Shown: positions 39,541-53,216, counted from the first letter of the stretch. The stretch is DNA of 64,000 nt from Pelargonium x hortorum (GCA_036897525.1 JAYMTJ010000011.1:62001-126000), one strand, 5' to 3'. Numbers and translations: made by a program. Notes: generated from the letters alone by a model not told the origin.

Positions 39541-40635
39541 AAGCTAACGATCAGATTTATCTTGCTAGGGTTTCGTACTGGCTGCCTTATTAGAATCCTT
39601 AGGATGAGGGAATAAGGTTTACGCTTTCTATGTATTTAAAAAGCGTTTTATTTATTAAATTTATTTACAATGCTACTACTATTTCCTATATGAAGTATTA
39701 GAAACAAAAACCGTTTTCGATTCCTATTCTCGGATTTGTGTTCTTATATCAAGATTTCCCAGTTAGATGTTAAATCTCTTTACTGTATCGTAGGATGTAA
39801 TCTATTTACTTTCTAAGGAGGAACAAAACCAACTTAATTAGAAACCTATACCTTGTTTTTTATGCTTTGTTGTTATTTTATTTGCGCATGACTTTTATTC
39901 AGATTAGTCGAGTAAACAGGAGGGTACCTCATAGTCTTTTTTCTTTTTCTTGACGTAATAAGCAAACAGAGTATAAAGTCTACGGAAACCCTAGATTCTA
40001 GACTAATCTAGAATATAAGTATCTAAAATGTATAGGAACTACTTCTAAATGGAATACCAGTATCATTAAATAAGAAGGAAGAATAGGACTAAAAATGAAA
40101 AATTATATCCTCTAGTCAGGAAACAAAATCTATTTGTTGAGAGCTTCTTTCAACGGGAATATACCCGACCCGGGGTAAGGGAGGTAGCAGCATAGTCTAT
40201 AGCACAATCTGAAACTTGTCTGTATGGTTAATCATGATTTTACCTCCTCCAGAATATTAATTGGATTCCCTGGAGAGATATAAATGTTATAAGGAATCTT
40301 TATTATAGCAAATTCTAATCTAAAATTAAATAAGAAATAATTTTGTAGTTAGTGGAGTATTTGCTGTTACTGGAATACTAGTAGACAAGGACAAGCGCTT
40401 CCTTATTATTACTCGGAAATTCATCAAAAAGGTTTAGGAACTCTGGATTTCGATTAAGGTGACTTTTCTAGAGCCTTATCAAACATACAAACATAAAAGA
40501 CTAGCCTTTTTTTACTAACTAAAGCTCTGAATTATAATATTATATAATAAGCTATAGGAACTCCTACGAGTGGTTACAGTTCTAGTTAAAAGAACAAGTT
40601 GCAAGACAAAAGTATCCCCGCACCGTGCAACCTAA

Positions 40636-40643
40636 GGGGCCCC
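40636..40643. repeat. GC palindrome GGGGCCCC
   Basis: Same core as at 19008-19015, preceded by AA and followed by ATT. It is another isolated G/C cluster in AT-rich spacer. Confidence 0.6.
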
Positions 40644-42891
40644 ATTAAATGGAAGTTTTATGTTATGATAGAATTCTTACAAAGGAATAATATATAATCC
40701 TTAAAGAGTGAATCCCGAGCAATTGAGAAATCCGCTACTTAAGTAGAAGACATTAAAATATAAGTGTACCGCATATCTCTTTAAGTTCAACCTATCAAAT
40801 TATAAGGACTCCTAAATCTAAATCAGTACTAGGTTAGAGATCACGCGGACTCAATTTATAGATTAAACAAAACCTTTAATTAATATACTCTGTAACTCCT
40901 CCTTTTAAATAACATATCTATCTAAAAGTACTGATTTTACACCTATGGAATCCTTTGTCTTTGCTTTTAGTCTTCTAAAAAGAAGCTTTTCACAGGGTTA
41001 ACCATCTAGACATAACGAGCTAATAAAGGGTCTAGAATCTCTTATTAAAAGTAGTAACCAGAGAACCCCTTCAAAGTATAAGCTTTCTGAGCCTCCTTAT
41101 GTACGATTTTTCTTTTTATTTTCTTATTGTTTTTTCCTTTTATACTGTGTTATATTAAGACCAGAATCCCAATCCCCATAATATTATGCAGTCACTCTTT
41201 TTTTTTCCCGGAATCAAAATCCGCTGGAGCTTTACTTTATTTTTAGTATCATAATAGACACTGCATAAAGAGGTCATCATTCCGAGCATAGGATAAGGGG
41301 TGTCTTAAAGAGGAGGGGCTAAACTGAATAGCTAGACCTAATTACGTATATAGTATCAACGTATCCCGTTTTTTATTTTGTACCAAAAAGAAGAAATCCG
41401 TCCAGCAGCGTTCAAGATATAGGAAAGAATATCTAAACTCAGTAAAAATGAAATAGGCTTGACCCTTAACAGGCTTTCTTGTATATCTTATTATCCTAGC
41501 TAAGTTTCACAGAAAACAATGGGAACACTAGCTCTTTATCAAAGCAAAAAATCTTTAAGGTTTTGAAAACGTAGTGGAAAATTTAACAGGGACTTCTTTA
41601 TCTTAAGTGGGAATTTAAAGAGAATTCGCTAGAGGCTTTTTTGAGAATCCCCTGAGATCTTTCTTATTGATTCTATTAGCTTTGTATTTTACTTGTTAGT
41701 TAAGGGTCAATGTCAAATGTTTAGGTTCTTTGTATTATTTACCCCTGGATTACCCGTAACATTATAAAATGAATGTGAATTTGCTATATATAATTAGGGA
41801 ATAGATTGAATTAATCATTTAGATTAAGGAACGCGTAGTCTCTAGAAAGCAGTCAAAGTCAAATAGTATGTATGTGTAAGAGTTCTACTATAGTTTTAAC
41901 TTCATCATTTTTTCACTTTGTGATTCTGAAGAGCCCAGAGATTCCCCTCAATTTTGAATTCTATCCAAAGTTACTGAATACCTTTCGCGTTAAGCTGCCA
42001 AGTGCAATCGAGGTTACAGAAAAGAAGCGTCTGTTCATGAATTGAGAAAAAAAAAGATAAATAGATAGAATTTAGTGAAGATTTTACAATATATATAAGC
42101 TGACAGAAATTCGTAATATTACAGGAATCTTAAAAGGGCTTATCTTATAAGGGAGCCCCCCCCCAGTCTTATCCGCTTATATAGCAACATGTACAATAGA
42201 CTCTATATCGTTATGGAAAAATGACAAGAGTTCACGTATCAACCCTTCTTTAGGCCACAATTAAAGAAGTTACTCGCCTAGCTTAAATTCTCCTTTCTTC
42301 AATTTTGGTACTATTCTTCAGTGGTTCAATATTACTCGTACTTTTTGCTTGTTGGGTTGGCAAAGACCGAAGGCTCAACTGTCCTGTAAACAGTAATAAT
42401 ACAAGAAATGAGGCATATTCTAATCTTGTAACCTATGACTTATCGCTACTATTTATTAACTTTCCTTAGACTAAAAAGGAATTTCCTAACCGAACATGGG
42501 CTGGGTCCCTTTTTAGTAGTATCCGAGTTTTGCAGTTACTCCCCGTTGTCTTATCAGATTTCAGAACCATACAACAGAGCTTCTTATTCTTTTATTATAC
42601 CACTAAGCGCTAATTATAATCGACATTTGACTAATACAGATAGATATTAAGCCCAGGTAATTTAAGTTCTTCCAAATTCCCTAAATTTATCCAACAAAAA
42701 GGAACTGGCTTAGCTTGACTTTATTTATAGAAAAAAAGCTCTTTAATATTCTTCTATAAAGGATTAGATTTACATTGTGTTAACCTATATATAGTACGCC
42801 GCCTACCCCTATCCTATATGAGCTAGCTGCAGCCTGTAATAAGTAATTATTATGTATGTTAAACTCGTCAAATAGAGGCTTATTCCCTAGT

Positions 42892-42940
42892 TCAGACTTT
42901 AACCGAATAGTCGTAGGTTCAAGGTCCTTTGCCCAAGATT
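42892..42940 (+). pseudogene. Possible 3' half of a decayed tRNA (trnK-like)
   Basis: GACTTTAACCGAATAGTCGTAGGTTCAA resembles the anticodon arm, variable loop and start of the T arm of a lysine tRNA, with TTTAACCGA and GTAGGTTCAA in register. The T stem does not close and no D arm or acceptor stem can be placed at normal distance. It may be chance. Confidence 0.2.
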
Positions 42941-45413
42941 GTCTATCGATATTGAAAAGTTCAGTATTCCTTTGATTGTTTATCCTTCTTGACCTATCGC
43001 ATGTAAACTAGGAAAACTAGAAAGCGGGGCATACTTCTTTTTATAAACTGAAGCAGAACATAAGCGTAAAATCACTTAAGGTACATTAATTCATCAAAGT
43101 CTATTTCTTTTACTCTATCTATTAAAACTGTATTTGTCTCATAAATCTAAAATGAAATTTACTCGCAAATCTTTAGTGTTAATGTGGATAAAGATCCTTA
43201 AAAAATACGGCTGAATGCTCTCATTTTAGTTTTAGTGCGCAAGACTGATCTCGGGCTGTAAGTATAGAAAAAAACGAGTAACACCAAGGACGAGCTATAG
43301 AGTTCGTATAAGAGCTTTTTTATTGCTATTAGGAGCTTAGAGGAGCCCCTACTAGGAGCATCCCGGGATTCCTTATATCTTTTTACTTACTTTAAGGGTT
43401 TTCACCTAATTATGAATTAGCCCGACAGAATCCTTAAATTAATAAACAAAGCTTATTAGTCTATCATCTCCTAACTATCCTATACGACTATATCAATAAA
43501 GATATACTTAGGGTCAAAGTTAAGAGGGAAACCTTTGCTAAATACCTTACCTTAAGTTAGGAACCTGCTCTATAACAGGTTTTTATAGCTCGAACTAAGG
43601 AAAACCTGTTATTGTGAGACCTGTAGAACCACAACTTCTGAGTTGAGCAAATTAGATATACTTGGTTTTTTTACTCTTATCGTGTGTGTAACCCCCGCTT
43701 TTCCTTATGATATTTAGTATGAGCATCCTCTATTTCGAAAAGATCTTATTATAAAAAGAATTTAAGTCACTAAGTTTTGCGCGCACCTTATCTGTTTTCG
43801 AAATTTATACCTACCCCTTGTAAATGGGGCCCTTAAGTATAAGTAATAGAATAAAACATGTAAAAGGGATTCTAAAAAACAAATAAGACAGGTCCTACTA
43901 AAATGATTACAAAAACACGGTGGTAAAAGAAAAGTCCCTTATTAAATTGATTAGATTCCATTCATCCGAAAAGTTGGACTATAATACGCAACCATTCTAT
44001 ATATTTCATCCTAGTAATCGGGATTGAATCTTACGCACTTAATAACTAATTCTGATCGCTGATGAGGAACTGGAACCTTTTTTTTAGCGAAGCCTTTAGC
44101 AAGTCAATATGAAAACTTACTCTATCAACCGTTCGTTATCTTTTATTTTACTTATTTTCACAATTACTTCGAAAAAATAGAATTCGGTAAGCTAGTTACT
44201 CGGACAACATAAAGGCATAAAACTTTGGATAACTGATGGTTCCCCTTATTAGTATTAAAACTTTCGCGTATAACAAATTGTAAAACCTTCCTCGCTAATA
44301 CGCAATTGGAGTGAAGCAAGGTGCTTGTATATTTGATAAATGAAAACTTAGACGTAGAAAATAGACCCGGTGTTTACTACTCATTTTTTATACTCCGAGA
44401 TCTCTCAAGCGCAACAAAGACATGTTAGCTTTTCTAATTGGTAGTACCCCTGTGTAAGAAAACCCCGCGGACTCCCTGGTAGTTTCTAGAGGGTCTGCCC
44501 TATTATAGTATAAAGCGGAAACCCTTTCCGTATTTAGATCCGAAAAAACTTAATGTTTCAAATCTGTTCTAAAAAAGGATTTGTAGCTCTTATAAATTGG
44601 GAAAGAAATACAAACTTATCTAAGGAATTCTGCAGGCTTCTCCAACAGAATATGACTCTTTTATTTGTCACAAGAAAACGCTCGAAGCTCCCGGGATCAG
44701 TATCGCTTTATATAAAAAAGAGTGGCGCTTGATTAACCGATTCAATCAACAATTTTAGACGGAGGTTCTTAGTTTATTATTAAGTAAGTTACATAATATC
44801 CGATTGCTATTCTATGCTATTTATTATTCAATTAGGATCATTTTATTATCTCCGTCTTTTAGTGTAAGGCTAGTCCATTTTTCATGAAAGCAATCAAAGT
44901 ATATTAGTAGAAGTATCCGCGTAAGGTCAACTAACGTTGTTTTAACACTATTTAAGTGTATTGGAGGATAACCCATGTCCATCTTTTACGGTCTTTTATT
45001 AAGGCACTTCTCTGCAGTTTTTAAGTAAAAGTCTTCTTTTCTTCCGGTTGCTATATTTAAACCACTTCTGCATAAACCCCTGTTTAAGCTAAAAATAGGA
45101 ATACAAATAGAGTAATAATACAGAGTGGAAAATGGGTCCTTTCTGTGGATTTGTCGGGGTAAGATGTCATGACACGTACATTCCCTGTGGCAATTCCTAA
45201 AAGACTTATTTAAAAACATATTTCGTGGCCAAAAATTTTCTGTTAGTGCACACTACGAATTTTATAGTGAAAGCAATTCGCGGTACTTATCTTCTTACTA
45301 GACATGAAAGGATAACTCTTTTATTACACTTAATTAGAAGCATAATCTATGATTTTATTATGAGTTAGTTATCCGGTTTTAGATCTTTAAGTACTGCAAA
45401 ACTCAGGCAAGTT

Positions 45414-45486
45414 TACCTACTATTGGACTTGAACCAATGACTCCCGCCGTATGAAAGCGAGACTCTAACCACTGAGTTAAGTAGGT
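45414..45486 (-). tRNA. trnM-CAU, chloroplast-derived type
   Basis: On the minus strand this 73-base gene folds as a complete cloverleaf. The acceptor arms ACCTACT and AGTAGGT pair at all seven positions with discriminator A. The D stem ACTC/GAGT encloses AGTGGTTA. The anticodon loop TTCATAC presents CAU, and the T stem ATTGG/CCAAT encloses TTCAAGT. The sequence is nearly identical to chloroplast trnM-CAU, which has been transferred to the mitochondrion in many seed plants and serves as elongator methionine tRNA there. Differences I see from the recalled chloroplast form are few. One turns a G-U pair in the anticodon stem into a C-G pair, so the fold is preserved. The CCA end is not encoded. 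No neighbouring gene lies close on the same strand, and how it is transcribed cannot be told from sequence. Confidence 0.93.
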
Positions 45487-48400
45487 CAAACTAAAGAAAA
45501 AACAGAGTAACTACTTGAGAATTCTAAAAAGAAAAATCCTTATACCTAATTATGAAAGTAGACCCGGACACACTCCCCTCTTTTGAGTAAAAGCCCTATA
45601 GTCCGTAATCTAAAGCTAACAAAAAAAAGTACAATAACCCAGAAGTAAAAGAAAGTCCTTATCCAATGACACCTTCTATTTAACCAGAAATTGGTAGAGT
45701 TTACCTTATAAACGTAATTGATATGGACCCTAATAGACATCCTCTCTATATTCTAACTATTCTGTGCAGAGGTTGGTATTCACTTTTTTAACTGAGAATA
45801 CAAATAGATAGGAGACAAGGATCTGGTAATAGGGAGATTCGGTTTCGACGAGGAAAGAATCTCATTGTTGATAAGGGGTTTTATTTAAGTACTCAGATTC
45901 TATAAAAATAAAAAAATGTAATATATTAAGGTATTCTCGTTATTTTAAATAAGAGTCTTTACTAATAGACTCACGAACCTCTTCTTTGTTACTTTGATGA
46001 AGATAGATGCTTGTGCTAGTAGGATAACTCAATTTTAAAAACTAAGTAGGCTTCGTACCCGTACGGAAAGTCTTATTTTTTTAAGAGTTTCGCTAACGGA
46101 TGAGGATTGAACTCTTTTGTACTAATGAAATAAGGAGCTGCCTATTTGATATGTTAGGCCCCTCTTAAAACAGAGTACCATAATCTTTTCCGCGTTTTGT
46201 AATGCACTGGAGTTTATCATGACGCAGGGTAATATAAAGAATTACTCCAAAGTTACTTTAAGAATGCTTAGGTCTTTGGCAAGATCCTTCATTTAGCTTG
46301 GCTTACTAATAGTCAGCTAAGTAACAGGAGTTTTTCGAATTCTGGCTAATTAAATTGAATACTTCAGGGGTAACAATAAAGATCAAAAAAAAGAGGGGGG
46401 TATTCACGCAGTAATAGGTCTTCTTCAACTTTTGAGACCATTACTATAGTGCATCCAATAGCTACCGTATTCCTATATCTCAATAATAGGTCTGAGTTCA
46501 ATCTTAAGTAAGTTACATTCGTCAGTAAATGTAATTCAGTCAAATAAATCATATTGATAAGAAATTCCTCAACTAGCTACTAACATAACCAATGACCCAT
46601 TAATAATATAGTAAATAAAATTCTAACTAGTAAGCACAGTCAAAGCTAACTTTTGATTGAATCCTATATCTTTGTCTGTTTTTATGACTAACAAAACCCT
46701 AGACTTTTTTGTCTAGTATATAGAAAGCAATTTATCGGCATTGTAAAGAGAAGAGTTTAGGGTCGAAAGCTTACATACGGGGAATAGAAAAAACTAAAAA
46801 CCTTAAACTTACAAGTTATGAGTCAGGTCTTGCTAAGGTTATTCCTTACATAACGCGCCCCACTTGTGGCTAGCTGCCCTTTTTCTTGGTCTGTTTAAAT
46901 AAAAAAGGTTTCTAAATTAATAAGGTAGATAATTAATAAAAACTTATGTAAAGCACAAAACACAATATGTCCGATAAAGACCTCTCCAGCAACAGTTACT
47001 TTCATATATCATAGTGTTATTTTTGAAATCCCAGTTAGGCACTCTTGTACTTGGAAGCAGATTTTTTTATTAATGATCTGATAAGGCTCTTGAGTGCTAA
47101 GAGTCGAAAACTAGGGATAGACAGGTTTTTCGTAATGTTAAAAAAGAATTGCACTAGGCTTACACTTGGAACTCATAGGGATCTATTAAAGGATATAAGG
47201 AAGTGACTCTCTAGAAGCCGATACTAATAAGGATCACGTACTTGAAAACTCTAAGAAAAAGACTTGGTAAAGGAAGTATTGCAGCACAATTTAACTAGAG
47301 CAGGCTTAACCATACACACCTTAATAAATAAAACAGGAGGAAACTAAAGCTTTTAGTAGCTACGTCTCTGAACGGTTATTTCAACCTTTTCCTAGGATTA
47401 GAGAACTCATTCAGCTCCGGTATAGCTAGTATAAAATTAAGGACTTTTCTAAACACGTTTACAATACAAGGTAACCATTTATATAGATTTTAGGGGTATA
47501 TTCTCATTATGAGTTAGCAAATCTACAAAAACTGAACAGGTTCAAGCAAAAAACAACTTTTCAATATCTTAAGTGAGATCCAATTATGCTATATGTACAA
47601 TTGGCATGTTGCAGGAATTTAGAAATAAGGATCCGCCATTAGCTAGCTTTTATCAATTACCAAATTCTACTTGTGCGGCAAAGTCTCCGTTCATGAAAAG
47701 CTGCTCCTTATTAGGCAGGACATATAGAATAAAATTCTCGCCAACACTCACAGTGCTATGGTTATTACTATTAGGAGGGGTCCCTTAATGAGGGGATTCT
47801 GATGGTCTTAAGTATTATATTAGTAGACCTTGATACTCCAGTTTGTAATGAGGATATTTCCGGTTCATTTTGTTGTGTACTTTCGGCGCTGATAAGGTAT
47901 TGTATCCTGCTTACAAATATTATTATTATAAAAGAATTGGCTGTTCTGCAAGGTGTAGTTAAGCTACATGGTAATTTTGTGTACTGACCCGCTAAATGAG
48001 GTGTACCAGATCTAACTAAGTTTAGGTTTATCTAAAAATTTTACAGAGAGTTCGGCGTGATTATAGCTAATAGAATAGCTTTGCTTTCTTTATTACTCGA
48101 GTTAAGTCAAGCTAGTAGGTAGCACGAGAAAAAAATGTCCAAGCACCCCTCGCTTTTATAAGTAAAAGCATTTTCAAGAGCAATAATCTTTTCCTGCACA
48201 TGCTATATTCTCTACGTTTTTAAAATTCCATTAGAATATTCTAAAGAATCTCAGTCTAAGCTCCAAAATAAAGTACTTCCTTCAGTTTGAAAGGTAAACA
48301 ATAAACATTATCTGTAACTAAACCAAGGATCCGCGCAGTTATATTTACAAGAAAATCAGGTCAACTACACCTCATAATAAAGAGGCTACTACTATCTTAA

Positions 48401-48860
48401 CAAGCTGACAAACATTAAGTAGAATTACAAGGCAAGCATATTTCTTTCTAAAAGTACTATAAGAGGCCTATGGAACCCTCCAAAGTCCCACAAACAAATA
48501 TTCCCTCAGATTCCCCCAAAGTACGGATTTAAAAAAGGATACACTCTTTACTACAATATGCTATAAAAGCCTTTCTCATGCTAAAAAATCTTTATGGATA
48601 TGTACAATCGTCGTGTGTTTTTTCTTTTCTTGCTACAATCCTGTAGGGCTCGTTATGTGTATTTCCAAAAAGTTAGTTATAAGACTTTGAATTTCCTGAA
48701 TTTATCAATTACATTCCAACATTTAGGGCTTTTGTAGTTAAGAACTAAGAGATGAGGCACTCCTACTTTAGGTCTCTTATTTGACTTACATCAGTTAACA
48801 TTTTTATGGAGATACTTGCAATATTACCAAGACTACGTTTTAACTGAAATACTAAAACCC
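45487..48860. other. Gene-free spacer after trnM
   Basis: Short frames only. A minus-strand segment at 46092-46157 has a 5-bp acceptor-like pairing (CTAAC with GTTAG) and a T-loop-like TTCAATC, but its other arms are not convincing. The two frames at 47573-47788 and 47802-47987 lie in different frames and resemble nothing known. Confidence 0.5.
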
Positions 48861-49390
48861 CTTAGTGTTTACAGGATATTTGACTTATATACAGGCCTTT
48901 GTTTTGCACATCTGCGAGAGAAAGATTCCCGAGTACTTTTAGAACTGTTCCTATGACTCCAAATTCTTAGTGAATGAAACTTGTGAAATAAATAAGGGCC
49001 TCCCAGCTCTGGTATAAATTTAAGAATTCGCGATAAGGGGTACTTTTTAGGCATCGGCGCATTATGTAAAGGTGTTTCTACAGGGATACAGAATGAAAGT
49101 ATTAGCTCTGTTATATTCTGACTGGAAAGCCTTGTTGTTGGTGATGGTATAGCGTTAGTGTTTGTTCCATAGTAGGCAAGAAAGAGCAACACCGACTTGT
49201 CAGATAGAGAGACAGTTCGCTTCGTCCTGGTATCCTCTCGTCGGTATCCGAATTGCTTTCAAACAAGTGACTTATTAGAATTTCAAGAGCAAGTAGGAAC
49301 ACAGTCCTCTGAAAGCCCTGTCTCAGTAGAGCATGCCAAGTCTATTTTCTCTTTAATACATATTGCTCAAGCTATTTTAAGATAATAAAT
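48861..49390. other. Less AT-rich block with overlapping open frames on both strands
   Basis: Frames at 48869-49192 (minus, 107 codons), 49111-49302 (minus) and 49197-49385 (plus, 62 codons) are packed into a block less AT-rich than its surroundings. I recognise none of the products. Lower AT content alone lengthens chance frames, so these are not called as genes. The block may derive from another genome compartment or be relic coding DNA. Confidence 0.3.
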
Positions 49391-49990
49391 TTTTGAAACC
49401 ATGAAAATAGAGCACAGTCACAGTTGATTAGAAGGATATGGTTCAAAAACCAGGTTTTTTTTGTTTTAAGTTAAGAGCAGACCGTATATTCGACCGATCA
49501 ATAAAAGAGTATCCCGGCGTAGAAGGCATAAGAATCGGTTCGGTATAGACTTTCTTAACAAAACAAAGAGTTCCCTAGTTACTGTATTATATTTAGATTG
49601 GGAAAGAGCTCTAGAATCTGCAAAATAGTTTTTTAAAGCTTTTCATACCGAAACTGTGCTTACCTGTTTTTGGGGTATGAAGGGTGCCGACTTTTAATCT
49701 AACAATTTCTTTGTTTGATACAACGGTGCCCCATATTATTACTATAAATACACATAGGTATAAAGAAAGATTAACTTAACTATTCGGTGATTCTAAATCG
49801 GGCTTTTCAATACTTGAGATATAATATACTATTTGTATAAAATAATACTAAGTTAAGTACCATTAAAAACAATATAATCAAATAGCAAATTTGTCTTTAT
49901 TCAATCAAGGATCAAAGTTTTTTGAGAAAAGAGCTCCGGTGTTTTTTTGTAGGCTAAGAAGCTCTATAATAAGATAAGACTTAGGATTCC
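49391..49990. other. AT-rich spacer, no gene seen
   Basis: No frame of note, no RNA gene, and no clear palindrome with long arms. Confidence 0.5.
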
Positions 49991-52650
49991 TTTACTACAT
50001 CGGATCAGAAAGAAAGCTTTCATCAAGATATGCCAAACAAAGGAAAAAGAGATGTCATTATGACAATAACACCTTGCACATTGAATAGATCGGTCTGTTA
50101 TCCTAAGAGTTCAGGGTAAGGAAAGGCTCCTATAGTTACAGTTACTTATTTACCTTACAGGAACTTTTAAGATTAAGAATTCTGAGAATAGCTTGTTTCG
50201 AGTACTGGCAAAGTATGAATTAAAAAAGGAGTAGTTAAAGTAAAGGTCAAGGTAATAACTAGTAAGAAACAAGAAGATAAGAGATCAGTAGAGAATCTGT
50301 CAATCAACTTGCCAATCGTTACCTAAATATTCTGGATTTCCGGAATGAGAATTCTTGTAAGTCATTCTATAATCCAAGTCTTCCCATTTCTACTATGTAA
50401 GACCCATTTGAACCTTGTTGCTACTTTTCCTAGTGCTCTACCGAGTAAAATGTTAATATGAGCTTATTCGAGTTCTTCCTTTCTTAGTCTAGTCATCGTA
50501 CGGGAACCCTTCTCTATCTAAGAGGATTCCTAAGTCAATTTCATTGTTCAATTCTGTCTATAGCTAGTTTATTTGTAGAAAATCCTAGCTATTGTGTTCG
50601 GAAGAAGCAGCTTTTTTATGTTGAGAGCTCTTTCTTGTTTGTTCCTGAGAATTCCTATAAGTCAAAGCTCATTTAGGATAGCCTGGTCAGGAAAACTCTC
50701 TTGCCGAAAAGGAAGGCTTGCGATTAGTGCGCCCTTATTAAGTAGGTTCTACTTTGGATTTTTCGAGTGTATAATTTATAGGGATTTGAGAGGAAGCGAA
50801 GTCCACCACGCCCCTTTTGACTTCTATGTTTATTCTTCAGCCATCTTCCGTATAGTTCCATTCAGAAAGAGCTCTAAACCCAAAGAGAGTTCAGTCTGTT
50901 TTCCCTTCTCTTCTGTCAATCGGTATTTAACCATGTCCATGTAGCAGCTTTTCTTGGTGCTCTACCAAGTTTTTCTTGTCTTCCTAAACAAAGAACTAGA
51001 GCTTAGTCCTGGAAACCGTAAGGAATTTCCTATTTATCTGTACTTCTGATAGGGACCAGGGACCCTTTATGCTAATACGCTGCTCTGAAAAGGTCGCCTG
51101 TTTTTCTATTAAGACTTAGGATTAACTCCTCTGCTATACAGAATTAAGAGCTACACCGATCCTAATTAGTTTAGAAAGACAGCTCGCTTACCTCATGACA
51201 AGATGACAAGAACAAGCTTTCAAGGACTGCATTGACTTATATGTGCCTTATTCCCGTACCGGGTTATATAACTAAAAAAATCCAGCAAAAAAGTAAAGGT
51301 ACATTTTTGACTCGTTCTCTCAAACTTCTGAGATGAGATAGGAAACCATAATTGGCTTTAGATATGTTAAATCAAGTAACAAAAGGAATTTTCAAGACCC
51401 CCTTTTTATGAATTGAGCTAGATCTTTGTTTGGAGCTATCACTTTTCTTAGGAGTCTTTGTCTTATTAGGGGCTTCCTAACTAAAATGTTAGTCAAATGA
51501 CTGGCTTACGATAGGAGTGAGTGTACGAGGACACGGCTCTAGATCCTGCTCTAAAATGTAGAAAAAACTAGATTGCATAAGTGTTTGTTTCTCTTATTTA
51601 TTAGTACTTTGTAAGTTAAAAGATCCAATCGATTGCTACGTATCCACTTGTTGAAACCCCTTATCTCTAAATAAATGTGATTCTCCATATTTAGTATTTA
51701 CTTGCTTTATACTTCGAAATAAATAACCTCCTTTGTAACTAAGACTTTTGGGCAGTCCCTGGAATGTCGGTCTAAAAGAGCAGAGACCTTTGTTAGATAA
51801 TGGTATTTTTAGTGAACTCTGATAAAGCTCCCTTAGCTCTGACGGTAAGGGATTAAGGGGAAAGTTATGTCCAGATATCACATAATGGACTCTTTCTTCT
51901 ATTACAGAACTTTCGTTATTATTTGCCACCCCGGCTTAGTCAAACTCAAACAAAAGGGGTTTGAAGAGGATCATTTTACATCTCAGAAGAGTGAGTTAAA
52001 GAAATTCATTGTTTTTTGTTAGGATTCCCTTTACAAAGTACCCTTTTCTATAACCAACAAGACAGACAAGCTTGCCTTAGCTTTTATCCAAGGAATAGGA
52101 ATGAAACATAAGGGTCTTGATCTCTTAGTACTGACAATGAATACAAGGCAAGTTCCTGTAGCTGAAGAGAACATAATCCCTTGGTCTAATTCTCATTTTT
52201 TAGATATTAGCTTATATTTAGTCTTTTTAACTTAACATACAAGGAACAAAATCCAGAAAATATTCGATTATTTGAACAGATAAATTTAGGATAAAAAAAA
52301 CTTGGTTCGAGGGATTTATTGCTTTTAACAGAGAAATCGATTCTATTTGTTTGCATAAGGGGGCTCTTCCTCATCCTTAGGACTGATCCGATCCTATTCC
52401 TATGTGTTGTGTATAGCAGGCAAAGGGTCGAGGAAAGGTCAAGGCTAGAAGGTAAGTGCTAGCTATCAATACGGGGCTCGTTCAGTGATATAGGTTAAGT
52501 CGCCCAACCATCAAGTCGAAAGCTACTCATCTACTTCTCTAGTGTCCACTAAACGTATTAGTAAGAATTTCCTATGTCAACAAGGCTCTAGAATTCTTAA
52601 AGCAGGCTGCTTTCTGGATGTCCTGCTTGCTTTAGTATCTGGAATAGGTA
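49991..52650. other. Less AT-rich non-coding block
   Basis: A 2.6-kb block of milder composition. It contains a 116-codon frame at 50594-50944 (plus) and a 97-codon frame at 51636-51929 (minus), neither similar to any family I know. Two segments, 50420-50446 and 50944-50970, match at 22 of 27 positions with four of the five differences being transitions. Both carry on the minus strand a D-arm-like GGTAGAGCAC. This could mark two old copies of a tRNA fragment, but chance is not excluded. Confidence 0.3.
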
Positions 52651-53204
52651 TAAATTTGGAATTAGCAAGCTAAGCTAAGGGCTTAAATAATGGGGTTTAT
52701 AATTAACAAATGAGAAATTGCACTATTTGTGAGTCGTTGGGCTATAAAATGAAACTCCTTCTTTTTTATTTTAGAGATAAGAGGATTTCCTTAGTCCTAA
52801 TTGTTATGGCTTACTACTTCCGGGCTCAGGAATTAAAGGGAACCGTAACTCCAATACGGAACAAGTCCTTTCTTATCTTATTATTCCAAAATTGCTCACA
52901 CTCATTACCTCAAGCTCTTTATAAAAATCAGGAATTTAAAGTATAGGATCTCAGAGTTCCCTTTTGAGAAAATACGGGCACTCCCTTTTTTTACATACAA
53001 GATTCCCTTTAGTTGTTAGATTACTCAAGTTAACACCAAATAGATTCGAAGAGTATCAATATTCATAAACTTTCTTTTCTAGAACATAGAGTTTCCTGCT
53101 TTTTACTTTATATCCCGAATGGCTTTTTTAGTCTCTTCCTTGTTTTAGTTTTAGTTTTAAACCAGAAGTAGACTTTCTTGTCGTATAGAGAAGTCTAGAA
53201 CTAG

Positions 53205-53216
53205 AAGGGGCGCCTT
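53205..53216. repeat. Palindrome AAGG-GGCG-CCTT
   Basis: AAGG and CCTT arms flank GGCG; the central GGCGCC (53209-53214) is itself a perfect palindrome. Confidence 0.55.

Larger units (their letters stand above)
39541..45413. other. Gene-free AT-rich spacer
   Basis: No credible protein gene; the 71- and 77-codon frames at 42435-42650 and 44986-45219 are unrecognised. The palindrome GGGGCCCC is at 40636-40643 and a 9-base C run at 42156-42164. A possible 3' half of a decayed tRNA is described separately at 42892-42940. Confidence 0.55.

Noticed and set aside
14681-42009. An 18-base direct repeat (14681-14698 and 41992-42009) matching at 17 of 18 positions
   Set aside because: A rough estimate gives a few such matches by chance in 64 kb, and the similarity does not extend outward.
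46092-46157. Minus-strand tRNA-like segment with CTAAC/GTTAG ends
   Set aside because: Only the acceptor-like pairing and a TTCAATC loop are visible; D and anticodon arms are missing or mismatched.
50594-50944. 116-codon plus-strand frame
   Set aside because: It is in a less AT-rich block where chance frames are longer; I found no family similarity and no neighbouring gene.
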